Below, in pieces: positions 15,764 to 26,200 of a stretch of DNA of 58,654 bases. The position numbers were made by a program, and so were the translations under genes. The DNA is from Planctomycetota bacterium (lineage in GTDB: Bacteria; Planctomycetota; SZUA-567; H5-PLA8): positions 1-58,654 of the forward strand of contig JAHCJK010000013.1 in NCBI GenBank assembly GCA_026184295.1. Reading direction: 5' to 3'. Every line of letters begins with the position of its first letter. The first letter of the stretch is position 1. Below the pieces are notes generated by a model, which saw only the letters and a program-made list of their open reading frames with translations, did no database searches and was not told the origin of the DNA.

Positions 15764-17887
15764 CTACTTCCCGGCGCGCGTCTCGTACATCGAATATCCC
15801 ACCGCACGGCAGGCCTCGACGGTCTCGGCGTAGGGCGTATCGACGCCGTCCAGGAAGCCGATCTGGTAGTTCTCTTCGTCGAGCGGGCGGCCCGTCACCG
15901 ATTCGTCCATGTACTGGAACCAGTGCGTGCCCACGAACTGCGGGTGCTTGAGCGCGCCCGTGACGTAGGCCGCGTAGGCCTTGGCGCGCGCGGCCTGGTT
16001 CTTTACCGGCACCAGCCCGGTGTGGAACATGCCTCGGTCGAGCGCGCCGAAGTGGAACTCGCCCACGATCAGCGGCACGTCGGCCTTGCCGGGAAACTCG
16101 AACTTCGAGATATCGGTGCGGTAGAGGTTGTAGCTGACCACGTCGCAGTACTTGGCGGCCTCGGCGGCGGCGAGGTTGTTCACCCACGCGAAGCGGCAGC
16201 CAAGGTACAGGCGGTTCGGCGCGACCTCCTTCACGGCGTCGCGGCAGTTCTTGAAGTAGGCCTCCGCGATCTTCGAATAAAACGCCTTCAGTTCGCCGCG
16301 CACGCCGTCTTTTTTCTCGTCGGGGCCCTTGCGGTCCTTCGCGAGCGCCTCCCACGAATCCCAGTTCGTGCCCCAGGCCGCGTTCAGCTTCGCGACCTCG
16401 CCGTACTTCGCCTTCAGTATTTCGAGAAAGGCCTTCTTCGCGGCCTGTTCGGGCGGAGACTTGAGCGCCGCGAGTGCCAGCGAGGACTCGCCGCCCCAGG
16501 CAATCTCGTTGTCCACGAAGTAGCCGATGCACCACTTGTCCGACGCGGTCTTGTCCTTCTCCTGCTGCATGCGCTTGAGGAGGCTCGCCTTGAAGTCCGG
16601 GTCGAACGGATCGGGGAACTGCCCCCAGTAGCCTTCGCTGCCCTGGATCGGCTTGCGCCCGAAATGCACCGCGACGCAGTACGGCGTCTTGCGCAGCAGG
16701 TAAATCTTCTCGTCCGACCAGTTCGCGATCGTGTTCATGCCCCAGCTTCGCAGGCGCTTGTGGGTGGTCTCGGCGAAGGCGCCGGCCCAGTCGGGGCCGT
16801 ACTTGCGCTTCAGGTTCGCGCCGGTGAAGTTGAAGGTCTTGAGTGGCGCCTTGTTCTTGTAGTAGCCGTGGACCACATGCCCCTGCGAGCCGAAGAATTC
16901 CTTGAAGGCTTCGTCCGTGCCGGGGAAATCCTTCCACCAGCGGTCGCGTTCGCCCAGCGGCGTGGCCTGCGATGCGTTCACGCAGTCGATGCCGTGGGAA
17001 AAGAAGAGCTTCCCGGCCGGATCGACCAGCCACCACTTGCCTTCGTGCTTCGCGACGCGAAAGGCCCCGGTGGCCTCCAGCGCCGGGCCGTCCTTCCAGC
17101 CGCCGTATTCGTCCCAGGTTGCCGGGCCCGGCCTCGCCGCCAGTTCCTTCGCCTCGGATTCCTTGCGCGCGGCCAGTTCCTCGGCGGAATGCGTCTTGCC
17201 CGGCCAGTCGCCGTGGATGTACTGCCCGAAGGTGTCGATGAAGGGAAAAAAGTCGTCGCCCTGCGGAACCTGCTTGAGCGAGGTGTACGCGCCCACGGCC
17301 CGGATCGCGCCGAGTTCGATGAGATGATCTTCGGCCGGCTGCGCGACGAAGACGATCACCTGGTTGGTCCTGGCCGGATCGTACAGGCCTTCGCCGCCGC
17401 CGGGAAAGCCGCGCATCCCGATCAGCTTCTCCTTCGGGCCGGGCTGCGCGCGCTCCAAGTCCACCTTGATCGTGCCGGACGCGCCCGGGGCCAGCGTGAC
17501 GGAGTTCGTCCGGCAGAGCTTGGTGCCGTCGGCGCCGGGGTTGTCGATGCGGCAGTTGACGGTCACTTCGTTCTTGCCCGTGTTGGTCACGTCCACGGAG
17601 ACGTATTCGTACGGCGAAAGGTCCCAGGGGGCCGCGCCGGCCTTGAGCGTGACGCCGGGCCATTTCTCGTAATGCCCCACGGCCACGCGCAGGCGGTTCG
17701 TGCCGCCGGCCTGGACGACCTCGGCCTTGACGCCCCACGCGGCGTGCTTGGCCATCTCGAAGCCCGCGCCGAAATCGAAGAGGACCTTTTCCGGCTCCGG
17801 CGGATGCTCCGCGGCGTTCGCTGCGCGCATGCCTAAGCCTCCCCACGTTCCCACGGTCAGCAGCAGCACCCACATTTCGCCACGCAT
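15764..17887 (-). CDS. Secreted GH50-like beta-agarase / GH clan A glycoside hydrolase
   Basis: This 707-residue exported enzyme would hydrolyse a polysaccharide. The signal peptide is residues 1-26 (ANA-AE). Residues about 30-180 form a beta-rich carbohydrate-binding-like region. The rest is a TIM barrel with the two clan A carboxylates: acid/base E461 in VDNEIAW and nucleophile E610 in GEFHFGALDRG. That last string is typical of GH50 (beta-agarase); GH42 is the nearest alternative. Start ATG 17887 is chosen for GGAGG six bases upstream, not the in-frame ATG at 17938. The substrate is probably an agar-like or other galactan but is not shown. It sits near GH4 and GH130 genes on the same strand, suggesting a small glycan-use cluster. 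Confidence 0.8.
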   Translation of the reverse strand: MRGEMWVLLLTVGTWGGLGMRAANAAEHPPEPEKVLFDFGAGFEMAKHAAWGVKAEVVQAGGTNRLRVAVGHYEKWPGVTLKAGAAPWDLSPYEYVSVDVTNTGKNEVTVNCRIDNPGADGTKLCRTNSVTLAPGASGTIKVDLERAQPGPKEKLIGMRGFPGGGEGLYDPARTNQVIVFVAQPAEDHLIELGAIRAVGAYTSLKQVPQGDDFFPFIDTFGQYIHGDWPGKTHSAEELAARKESEAKELAARPGPATWDEYGGWKDGPALEATGAFRVAKHEGKWWLVDPAGKLFFSHGIDCVNASQATPLGERDRWWKDFPGTDEAFKEFFGSQGHVVHGYYKNKAPLKTFNFTGANLKRKYGPDWAGAFAETTHKRLRSWGMNTIANWSDEKIYLLRKTPYCVAVHFGRKPIQGSEGYWGQFPDPFDPDFKASLLKRMQQEKDKTASDKWCIGYFVDNEIAWGGESSLALAALKSPPEQAAKKAFLEILKAKYGEVAKLNAAWGTNWDSWEALAKDRKGPDEKKDGVRGELKAFYSKIAEAYFKNCRDAVKEVAPNRLYLGCRFAWVNNLAAAEAAKYCDVVSYNLYRTDISKFEFPGKADVPLIVGEFHFGALDRGMFHTGLVPVKNQAARAKAYAAYVTGALKHPQFVGTHWFQYMDESVTGRPLDEENYQIGFLDGVDTPYAETVEACRAVGYSMYETRAGK

Positions 17888-18064
17888 GCGCGACCTCCGC
17901 TTTCGCCCGAAGAGTTTCAGGTCCTGAACGTACAACAAGCCGGCTAAAAGGGGACGGTCGAACGGGAGAAATGCTGCGAGATGGGGCAGGCGGACGGCCC
18001 TGCATGCCCCCCTTTGCGGGGGAGGGTTTGGGAGGGGGGAAGCCTTCGGTTCCGAAACGGCCTG
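17888..18064 (-). other. Intergenic spacer with C/G-rich hairpin
   Basis: A CCCCC/GGGGG hairpin with a five-base loop (about 18006-18022) lies between the GH4 stop and the GH50-like start. It could end GH4 transcription, but no T-run follows. Nothing else was recognised. Confidence 0.3.
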
Positions 18065-19552
18065 CTACACGCTCGCGAGCTTCTTCTTGCCCGAGCGCTT
18101 GGCGTGCTTGCCGTTCCCGTTGCCCGCGCCGAGGCCCGGGGTGCTGGCGCCTTGCGCGAACCAGCCGCGCGGGAGCCACGGTTCGAGGCAGGCCAGGAAT
18201 TCCTCGAGCAGCGGGTCGATGTCGTAGAAGTCCTTCATGAACGGGTCGAGCATCAGGGCCTGCTTGGCGAGCTGCCGGTCGCAGGTCAGCGCCGCGCGGA
18301 TGTTCAGGTCGTGGATCGCGCACCAGCGCTGGACGTGCGCGTGCACGGCCGTGGGGAGTTCGATCGGGTCGGCGGTGATGCGGCTGCCCTTCACCGTCGC
18401 GAGCACTTCCACGCAGGCATCCTTGGGGATGTTGCGGATGAACTCGCCCTTGTTCAGGACGTTCAGCACGCGCGTGTAGGGTTCGCCGGTGAAGTGCGCC
18501 CAGAGCAGTTCGTGGGCGTGCTCGGTGGTCAGCAGGTGCAGGTCGCCGACGGGTTCGGGCCCGTAGGTCCAATAGTGGATGATCTCGGGGCACTTGCGGC
18601 GGCCGTGCGGCGGGCGGCCGGGCTTGACCGGATGGCGCAGATGGAAGCCGAACTGGCCCGCGCGGCGTTCGGTGAACCAGAAGGGATAGAATTCCGCGAG
18701 GTGGTCTTCGCCCGTCGAGGGCCACGCGCCGAGGACCTTGTAGACGTCCTGCTGCAGGCGCACGGTCTCGCGGTGCGCGTTCAGGCCGTCTTCGAGCATC
18801 GCGTCGCTGGCCTGCGTCGCTTCAAGGATGTCCTTGGTGCGGTCTTCGCCCTTGATCCAGAGCTTGGTGACGAAGGCCTGGTGGTTGACGCCGCCGATCT
18901 CCATCGTCACGTCGGACTTCCTGCAGCGGAAGACGTTCGCGAAGTAGCGGAAGAGTTCGTCCGCGCTGTGGCAGAGCCCGTAGACGGGCAGTTCGCTGTA
19001 GCGCGCCATGGCTCCGGTGAGCGCCGACATGGGGTTGGTGAAGTTCAGCATCGCGGCCTTGGGGCAGAGTTCTTCCATTTCCTTGATGAGCTGCACGACG
19101 AACGGGATCGTGCGCAGGTTGCGCGCGAAGGCCGCGGGCCCGAGCGTGTCGCCGATGCCGGTGAAGATGCCGTACTTGAAGGCCGCTTCGGCCGAGCGCG
19201 CGTCGCTTTCGTCGCCGCCGATGGTGATGGAAAGCACCACCGCGTCCGCGCCCTTCAGGGCCTCGCGGCGGTCGAGCGTGCGCGAGACCTTGATGCGCGT
19301 CTTCTGCTGGCGCGCGATCTTGTCGAGCAGGTCGGCGACGAGGTTCATGGGCATCTCGTCGATGTCGTGGACGACGAGTTCGCAGTCTTCGAAGCCGCCG
19401 ACGAGCAGCATGTCGCGGAGGACCTTGTGGACGAATTTGTACGACGCGCCCACGAAGCAGATGCGCTTGCGCCCGCAGGTGCCTTTGTTGCGCGTGAATT
19501 CTTCGGGCGCGGCCGTCCAACCCGAGCCGCGGCCGACGATCTTCGTCCTCAT
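18065..19552 (-). CDS. Glycoside hydrolase family 4 (alpha-glucosidase/alpha-galactosidase-like)
   Basis: GH4 enzymes cleave glycosides by an NAD- and Mn-dependent oxidation-elimination route in the cytoplasm. This 495-residue protein has the Rossmann entry ICFVGASYKF at 31-40, FTNPM at 171-175, and metal ligands C194 in GLCHS and H224 in GGVNH. The N-terminus carries about 28 extra residues and the C-terminus about 20 Lys/Gly-rich ones. Start ATG 19552 follows AAGGAGC by six bases. Whether it prefers alpha-glucosides, alpha-galactosides or galacturonides cannot be told here. Neighbouring GH50-like and GH130 genes point to breakdown of imported oligosaccharides. Confidence 0.9.
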   Translation of the reverse strand: MRTKIVGRGSGWTAAPEEFTRNKGTCGRKRICFVGASYKFVHKVLRDMLLVGGFEDCELVVHDIDEMPMNLVADLLDKIARQQKTRIKVSRTLDRREALKGADAVVLSITIGGDESDARSAEAAFKYGIFTGIGDTLGPAAFARNLRTIPFVVQLIKEMEELCPKAAMLNFTNPMSALTGAMARYSELPVYGLCHSADELFRYFANVFRCRKSDVTMEIGGVNHQAFVTKLWIKGEDRTKDILEATQASDAMLEDGLNAHRETVRLQQDVYKVLGAWPSTGEDHLAEFYPFWFTERRAGQFGFHLRHPVKPGRPPHGRRKCPEIIHYWTYGPEPVGDLHLLTTEHAHELLWAHFTGEPYTRVLNVLNKGEFIRNIPKDACVEVLATVKGSRITADPIELPTAVHAHVQRWCAIHDLNIRAALTCDRQLAKQALMLDPFMKDFYDIDPLLEEFLACLEPWLPRGWFAQGASTPGLGAGNGNGKHAKRSGKKKLASV

Positions 19553-19725
19553 GATGCGCTCCTTTTACGCCTGGCAGGTGCTATGTAGCGGTTCCACGTA
19601 ATGTACCCCGCGCCAAAATTGATCGCGAGGGGTTTCTACGAAAATTTGCTGGCGGCCATAAAGTTCGTTTGAAAAGAATAACGATAACTACGAATGGCTT
19701 AAAAACGAAGGAGTTAGAGGCTGCC

Positions 19726-20940
19726 TTAGCCCCGGGCCTTGTTCAGCGCCTTATCCTTTTCCATCAGCTTCAGGTTCTTGGCGATCAGATCTTTGCGCTG
19801 TTCGACGCACGCGGCGGAGCGCAGCGGGTCGGCGGGCGTGTTCATCACGTAGTCGAGCAGCCGCTCGAGGCTCGTCGCCGCCGCGTGGCAGCGCGTGTCG
19901 GAACTCGCGTAGTAGATGTACACGCTGCCGTCGGCCCGCGCGATGGCCGCGTTGCAGAAGGTCACGTTCGAGACGTCGCCGATCCGTTCCTCGCCTTCGG
20001 GCGCGATCAGGTAGCCGCCGGGCGCGTGCGTGACCTTGCTCGGATCGTTCAGGTCGCTGAGAAACGCGTAGACGACGTAGCGCAGCCCCGCGGCGGTGTT
20101 GCGCACGCCGTGAGCGATATGCAGCCAGCCTTTTGCGGTCTTGAGCGGCGCGGGACCCTGGCCGTTCTTCACTTCCTTGATCGTGTGGTAGATGCGCGCG
20201 TCGATGATCTTCTCTTCGCCGACTTCCGCGCCGTCGATCCGGTCCGAGAGCCCCCAGCCGATGCCGCCGCCCGAGCCCGCGGTGATGAAATCGTCCTGCG
20301 GGCGCGTGTAGAAGGCGTACTTCCCGTGCACGAATTCCGGATGGAGCACCACGTTGCGCTGCTGCGGGCTGCGCGACTTGAAGTCCGGCAGGCGTTCCCA
20401 CTTTTTCAGGTCCTTGGTGCGCGCGATGCCGCACTGCGCGACCGCGCTGGAGGTATCGCCGCGCGGGGCCTTGGGGTCCTTGCGTTCGGTGCAGAAGAGC
20501 CCGTAGATCCAGCCGTCCTCGTGCTTGACCAGGCGCATGTCGTAGACGTTCGTGTCCGGGTCGGAGGTCTCCGGCATCGTCAGCGGTTCGTCCCAGAAGC
20601 GGAAGCCTTCGGCCGGCTTGGTGCTCTCGGCGACCGCAAAGAAGCTCTTGCGGTCGATCCCTTCGACGCGCGCGACGAGGTAGATCGTGCCGTCGAGTTC
20701 GATCGCGCCGGGGTTGAAGACCGCGTTGATGCCCAGGCGTTCCATCAGGAACGGGTTGGCCTTCGCGTCGAGGTCGTAGCGCCAGAAGAGCGGCACGTGG
20801 TCGCGGGTGAGCACCGGGCGGCGGAAGCGTTCGAAGACCCCGTTGGTCCAACCCTTGTCGACGGGGTTCTTGCGGGCGATCAGGCGCGCGTGCTGCCGCG
20901 TCAGCGCCTTCAGGCGCTTCGCGAAGAGGCTCTTCGGCAT
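19726..20940 (-). CDS. Glycoside hydrolase family 130 (beta-1,4-mannoside phosphorylase-like)
   Basis: This 404-residue protein has the five-bladed propeller features of GH130, which split beta-mannosides with phosphate to release mannose-1-phosphate. Visible are [20 protein letters not shown] (residues about 60-79), the later [11 protein letters not shown], and a repeated [12 protein letters not shown] element near 320. No signal peptide, so it acts on imported oligosaccharide. Start ATG 20940 is used: the frame is open for 48 more codons, but these look unlike GH130 and lack a ribosome site. GGGAG lies about 10 bases upstream of the chosen start. Phosphorolysis instead of hydrolysis saves energy and connects to local phosphate handling only by chance proximity. 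Confidence 0.88.
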   Translation of the reverse strand: MPKSLFAKRLKALTRQHARLIARKNPVDKGWTNGVFERFRRPVLTRDHVPLFWRYDLDAKANPFLMERLGINAVFNPGAIELDGTIYLVARVEGIDRKSFFAVAESTKPAEGFRFWDEPLTMPETSDPDTNVYDMRLVKHEDGWIYGLFCTERKDPKAPRGDTSSAVAQCGIARTKDLKKWERLPDFKSRSPQQRNVVLHPEFVHGKYAFYTRPQDDFITAGSGGGIGWGLSDRIDGAEVGEEKIIDARIYHTIKEVKNGQGPAPLKTAKGWLHIAHGVRNTAAGLRYVVYAFLSDLNDPSKVTHAPGGYLIAPEGEERIGDVSNVTFCNAAIARADGSVYIYYASSDTRCHAAATSLERLLDYVMNTPADPLRSAACVEQRKDLIAKNLKLMEKDKALNKARG

Positions 20941-21158
20941 GAGGGTGGCTCCCGGTCCCTGGTTCGGGGCAAACGTACGATTTCGGCATGAAGTGTCAAG
21001 CGGCGTCGGAGATGCTTTTCTCCTTACCCCGTAAAGCATTCGAAGATTTCGTGCGCAAGGACTGGCTGGTTCCGGGGTCTTCAACCGTTATCCTGGAGGA
21101 CGCCCGAACCACCTATGCTGCGCGGTGCCGCAGTTTGCTCTTAAGAAGGAGAACCGCG
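20941..21158. other. Divergent intergenic region
   Basis: This gap of 218 bases lies between the leftward GH130 gene and the rightward secreted-protein gene. It must hold both promoters, but I see no consensus pair. AAGGAG (about 21145) is the ribosome site for the gene at 21159. Confidence 0.3.
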
Positions 21159-21911
21159 ATGCGGAACGCCTGCCTGATTTCCTTTCTGACGACGGTGTTT
21201 GCCGCCGCCGTCCTGTTCGCCAGCGAAGAGAGCCAGCGGCGCACGGAGTTCAACGAGCTGTACCGTAAGGGCCAGCCGAAGGAGGCGCTGGAGAAGATCA
21301 AGGGCAGCACCGACCGCGAGAGCCTGACGCTGATCGCCAAGATGGCCGCGGGCGAGCCCAACGCCGGCTTGGCCGAGGAGGCGCTGGGCCTGTTGCTGGC
21401 GGTGCCCGACGAAGACGGTTCGGTCGCGGGAATCGTCGCGCAGGCGTGGCAGGGTGCGACGAGCTTCGAGCGCAAGGTGGCGTATTCGGGCAAGGTCTCG
21501 GGGCTGGCCTTCAAGTATTCGCTGCTGGCCGTGATGGTGCAGTACGTGGCCGCGATGGACTATCCGGAAAGTTCCGCGGAGGCCATCGACCGCCTGCGGC
21601 GCGAGATCGACCGCCTGGCGCCGCTCGCGCGCCGCGACCCGAGCCTGCTGGGCAAGATCAAGTCGCTCGACAACGAGATCGAAGCGACGAAGAAGAACCC
21701 CGACCGCTACGACGCGAAGCACCGCAAGTACGAGGAACTCGTCGCGAACATCGGCAAGCTGGCCGGCACCGCCTTTACCATCGACCGCAAGTTTCCCAAG
21801 ACCATCGCGGCGTGGTGGGGCGTGCAGCAGGGCGAGTACATGAACCAGGACCGCATCACCGCCGCGCAGAAGAAAAAGGCCGCCGACGAGGCGAAAAAGG
21901 CGGGGAAGTGA
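21159..21911 (+). CDS. Secreted helical protein of unknown function
   Basis: This 250-residue protein has a signal peptide (residues 1-22, FLTTVFAAAVLFA). The remainder is almost all alpha-helical, with charged Lys/Glu/Arg-rich segments (RLRREIDRLAPLARR near 145) and a Lys/Ala-rich tail. No catalytic motif is visible. Start ATG 21159 is preceded by AAGGAG at the right distance; the reading frame is open further 5' but includes the untranslated leader. It is followed directly by an inverted-repeat element. I do not recognise the family. Confidence 0.65.
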   Translation: MRNACLISFLTTVFAAAVLFASEESQRRTEFNELYRKGQPKEALEKIKGSTDRESLTLIAKMAAGEPNAGLAEEALGLLLAVPDEDGSVAGIVAQAWQGATSFERKVAYSGKVSGLAFKYSLLAVMVQYVAAMDYPESSAEAIDRLRREIDRLAPLARRDPSLLGKIKSLDNEIEATKKNPDRYDAKHRKYEELVANIGKLAGTAFTIDRKFPKTIAAWWGVQQGEYMNQDRITAAQKKKAADEAKKAGK

Positions 21912-21921
21912 ATCGTCTTTA

Positions 21922-22110
21922 TTTCACCACGGAGGGCACAGAGCGCACGGAGAAGGGCTAAAACGTAAAACGTAATGCGTAAAACGAAATGCGTACGGTG
22001 TGGGCGAAAATCCGCATCCGCCTAAGCCCATGCCGTTGAAATTACGTTTTACGCTTTACGTTTTATATGTATCGGTAGTTCTCCGTGTCCTCTGTGCGCT
22101 CCGTGTTGAA
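21922..22110. repeat. Dispersed inverted-repeat element (CACGGAG...CACAGAG type)
   Basis: The left arm begins TTTCACCACGGAGGGCACAG and the right arm, read on the other strand, has CACGGAGCGCACAGAGGACAC. The inner halves are runs of ACGTAAAA and its complement, so the whole 190-base unit can fold back on itself. The CACGGAG-CACAGAG word is a known widespread intergenic repeat in many bacterial genomes. It has no coding capacity and fits a MITE/REP-type element. It fills the gap between convergent genes. Confidence 0.75.
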
Positions 22111-22118
22111 CGAACGTC

Positions 22119-22898
22119 CTACGCCCCCACCAACTGCCCCTGCCGTCCGATCCATTCCTTTACGGCGCTGTCGGGGACGCGCTTGAGCGGCGCGTAGGCG
22201 GCGTGGCGCGACGGCTTGTACGGGCTGTTGTGCTTGGTGTTGTAGGTACAGATCAGCGACCAGCGCGAGTTCGGCGAGCGGTTCTGGTCGGAGCGGTGCA
22301 GCGTGTTGCCGTGGAAGAAGATCCCGGTGCCCGGCGCGGTCTCGCAGTGGACGAGTTCGAAGCGCTGCATGGCCTGTTCGACGCGTTCCATGTCCGCGCC
22401 GGCCTGTTCGCCCGAGGCGAGGTGGTTGATGCGCCCGATCTTGTGGCTGCCCTTCAGCACCTGCAGGCAGCCGTTTTCCTTCGAGGCGCGGTCCACGGAG
22501 ATCAGGCAGCTGGCCATGTCGGGGAAGAGGCAGCCCATGTTGTACCAGTAACCGTAGTCCTGGTGCCATTCCCAGGCGCCGCCGACGAGCGGTTCCTTGA
22601 GCATCATCTTCGAATGCCAGTGGTAGACTTCGTCGCCGAGCAGCGTCTCCATGGTGTTGACGATGCGTTCGCAGCGCGCGATGGTGCCGTACAGGTCGTC
22701 GCCGGGCTCGTTCCACAGCGCGAGCTTGCTCACGGCGCCCGAAGCGTCCTTGCGGCCGTAGGCGCTCTGTTCGAGCTGGCGGTCGGCCTTGGCGGTCTTG
22801 AGCAGCGCGTCCATCTCTTCGGTGTCGAAGAGGCCGGGGACGACGATGTAGCCGTCGCGTTGAAACTGCTGGGCCAGCTCCTGAGTCAGCTTGAACAA
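22119..22898 (-). CDS. Phytanoyl-CoA dioxygenase (PhyH) family protein
   Basis: PhyH proteins are Fe(II)/2-oxoglutarate oxygenases that hydroxylate small molecules. In this 259-residue protein the iron triad is H112-x-D114 (EWHQDYGYW) and a distal His near 201 ([10 protein letters not shown]), with Arg207 placed to bind 2-oxoglutarate. Start is TTG 22898, because CCGGAGG lies six bases upstream and a strong promoter (22954-22982) lies just beyond; the longer frame to 23027 would run through that promoter. The substrate is unknown: many bacterial members are annotated only by family. Confidence 0.88.
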   Translation of the reverse strand: MFKLTQELAQQFQRDGYIVVPGLFDTEEMDALLKTAKADRQLEQSAYGRKDASGAVSKLALWNEPGDDLYGTIARCERIVNTMETLLGDEVYHWHSKMMLKEPLVGGAWEWHQDYGYWYNMGCLFPDMASCLISVDRASKENGCLQVLKGSHKIGRINHLASGEQAGADMERVEQAMQRFELVHCETAPGTGIFFHGNTLHRSDQNRSPNSRWSLICTYNTKHNSPYKPSRHAAYAPLKRVPDSAVKEWIGRQGQLVGA

Positions 22899-22953
22899 GG
22901 AACACCTCCGGTCGGTTGCGCAGCGGCCTCGGCCGCCCATCGAATACACAAGT

Positions 22954-22982
22954 ATCATATAAGTAGAAAATAACCTTGTCAA
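22954..22982 (-). promoter_or_regulatory. Strong sigma70 promoter for the PhyH gene
   Basis: On the minus strand TTGACA (22982-22977) and TATGAT (22959-22954) are separated by exactly 17 bases in an AT-rich stretch. This is the best housekeeping promoter in the window. It lies about 55 bases upstream of the TTG start. Confidence 0.8.
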
Positions 22983-23278
22983 GATGCGAGCTTTTGGAAT
23001 TTTTGGGCCGCGCGATAACCTGTGCAATAGTCAAACGTTGTGCGAGCAGACGGGAGCCCAAAAGCGTTGTTCCACGCAACGGCCACGAGACGCGCCGGAG
23101 CATCGGCGGCCTGATTTTGTGCTTCTGCAATCCGTTTCGCCCGATGGAGTTGCCCGGTGATTTTGGATTCCATTCGGTCAAGCGGTACATTCTTGTTCGC
23201 ATCGGCCCGTCGATTTGCTATCTTTACGCGGGATGCTTCGCAGGGAGCGTAGGCTTTGGGTGGAAGGATGGGTCTGCC
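22983..23278. other. Leader region upstream of the Ser/Thr kinase
   Basis: With the promoter above and the PhyH leader, this forms a 380-base gene-free gap. The plus-strand frame of the kinase is open through most of it, but the residues do not resemble the family. A weak -10-like TATCTT (about 23218-23223) could belong to the kinase promoter. Nothing else is recognised. Confidence 0.3.
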
Positions 23279-26200
23279 ATGAGTATGGATAATCTTCCCA
23301 GCGTCATCGGCAATTGCCGGTTGGTCTCGAAACTGGGGCAGGGGGGCATGGGCGCCGTCTACCGCGCCACGCACGAGACCCTCGGCCGCGAAGTCGCGAT
23401 CAAGATGCTGCCGCCGGAGTTCACCCAGAACAAGGAATACGTCCAGCGCTTCCTCCGCGAAGCGCGCGCCGCCGCGCACCTGAAGCACGCCAATGTCGTG
23501 CAGGTGTACGACGCCGGCGAACAGAGCGGCCGCTACTACATCGCCATGGAATTCGTGGACGGCATCAGCCTTGCCGCCTTGCTCAAGGAACGCGGCCCGA
23601 TTCCCGAGGCCGAAGCGCTGCGCCTGATGATCCAGGCGGCGCACGGCCTGGCCGCCGCGCATGCGCTGGGCCTGGTCCACCGCGACATCAAGCCCGAGAA
23701 CCTGATGCTCGGCAAGGACGGCGTCCTGAAGGTCGCCGACTTCGGCCTCGTGACCGCGATCGCCAAAGACGAGCACCTGACCCAGGACGGCGCGATGCTC
23801 GGCACGCCGGCCTACATGAGCCCCGAACAGTGCGAAGGCCTGCCAGCCGACGGGCGCTCGGACATCTATTCGCTGGGCGCGACCTTCTTCCGCCTGATCA
23901 CCGGCACCGCGCCGTACTCGGCCTCGACGCCCATCGGCATCCTTTTCAAGCACAAGCACGATCCGGTGCCCGATCCGCGCACGATCAACGCCGCGGTCAG
24001 CGAACCGACCGCGCAGTTGCTGGTCAAGATGATGGCCAAGCAGCAGGCCGACCGCTTCCAGAGCGCCGCCGAACTGGCCGCGGTGGCCGAATCCATCGTG
24101 AAGGGCGACGCGCCGGCTATTCAGGCGCCGGTGGGGTACGCGAGTTCGCCGTCGGGCGCCAGCGGTTCGGGCGTGGCGGTGACCGCGGGCACCGGCGGCG
24201 TCGGGCTGCGCAGCGCGCCCACGCAGGCGTATACGCCCGCGCCGGGCGAAGTCCCGACGATGGTCCACGGCGCGACGCCTCCGGGCGCGCAGGTCTACAC
24301 GCCGACGGGCATGCAGGCGGTCACCCCCGGCCCGATGGGGCCCACGGTAGTAAGCGGCGGGTTCCCCGTCGTGCCGGGCACGACGATCATTCAGGCGGCG
24401 CCGCGGAGCAACGCGCCGTTGGTCGTGATCGCCGCGATCCTGTTCCTGGCGATGCTGGGCGGCGGCGCGTACTACGGCCTGGTGCTGTACCCGAAGGGCC
24501 AGATCGAGCAGGCCATGCGCACCGCTCAGGACCAGCGCATGACCAAGCAGCACGAAGGCGCCATCCAGACGCTCGAAGCCGCCTTCGCCAAATATCCGGA
24601 GGCCAAGGAACTGAAGACTACGCGCGACGCGATCGAAGCCGAATGGCTCGAAGGGCGCGTGAAGCAGCAGATGGACGCCGCGCTGGCCGCGCGCGACCTG
24701 GGCAAGTACGAGGACGCCGTCGCGGCCTACGACGAAGCGCTGGCGATCGAGTCCAAGGGCAAGAACCTGCCGACCTTCACCGCCAACGCGCAGCTTCCGG
24801 GGTTGAAGAAGAAGTCCGAAGACCTGCGCGACTTCACCAAGTTCATGGACATAGGTTCCGCCGCCGAAAAAGAACAGCGCTTCGCCGACGCGGTCGGCGC
24901 GTACAACGAGGCCGCCAGGTTCGAGGCCAAGCCCGGGCGCGAGGCCGCCACGGGGGCCACACGCGCGTCCTTTAACGGTTTGCTGGCCGACGCCGCGAAG
25001 CTCGAGAAGGAAATGAACTTCCCCGCCGCGCTCGAGGCCGCGAACAAGGCCGCGGAACTGAAGTTCGAAGACGTTACGAAGCTGCAAGACCGCCTGAAGC
25101 GCAACATCCAGCACGACAAGCTCGTCGCCGATGGCGAAACCGAAGAGAAGGGCGGCAACCTGCGCCCTGCCGCCGAGAAGTTCAAGCAGGCCGCGGAGTT
25201 CGCTTCGAACGACAGCGCCGGCGATGCCCTGCGCGCCCGCGCGAAGGATCTTTCCACCAAGGCCGACTACAACGAGGCCATGGCCAAGGGCCAGGACGCG
25301 CTGAAGGGCGCCGACTGGGCCGGCGCCGACGCGGCCTTTAAGGAAGCGCTGGCCGCTTTCCCCAAGGACGAGGGCGCGATGAAGGGCCTGCGCCGCTCCG
25401 AAGCGGGCAAGGCCGCCGCGCTGGGCGCCGCCGCGGTGAAGGAGCGCGACTGGAAGGCGGCTTACGACGCCTACGCCAAGGCCGCGCAGCTCGACGCGGA
25501 CCAGCCCGACTACGCCCGGCGCAGCCTGGAAGCGGCGGCCCAGGTGAAGACCATCGCCGACCTGACGGCTTCGGCGCGCGAGATGGAAAAGAACCGCGAT
25601 TGGGAAAAGGCTGCTCAGGCGTTCGCCCAGCTGGCCCAGGTGGACGGCCCGCAGTCGCTGGCCCACGAGCAGCGCGCGAAGAACGCGCTTTTCGAGAAGG
25701 AAATGGACAAGGTTCAGGACCTCTACAAGGCCGGCAGCTACGAGGCCGCGCTGCAGGCCGCGCAGAAAGCCATGCCGCTCGATCCGACCGGCGGGCAGAA
25801 GGCGAAGGCGCAGATCGACATGATCCAGACGAAACTGAACCTGAAGAACGCGGCTCAGCAGCGCGAGCAGACCATCGAGAGCGCGACCAAGCTCGTGCAG
25901 GACGGCAAGCTCTCCGCCGCCGTGGCCGTGCTCTCCGACGCTCTGCGCGCCGATCCCAACGACAACCAGCTGATGACGCTCAAGGTTTCGCTGGAAGACG
26001 TCGGCGCCATCGAGAAGGCCTACGCGCGGCTCGAGGAGATCCGCCTCGACGCGATCGCCGCCATCGACATGGGCCTGACCTGCGACAAAGACGACAAGAA
26101 GATGAACGCCTGGCGCGCGTCCGTGGACGAGTGGAAGGATAAGCTCGCGTCCGGGCGCATGAGCGCGCGTTCGGCCTGGATGGAACGGAAGTTCGACAAC

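Noticed and set aside
15723..18725. A 1000-codon minus-strand frame spanning the GH50-like and GH4 genes
   Set aside because: It is in a shifted frame across two real genes and has an Arg/Gly-rich, domain-free translation.
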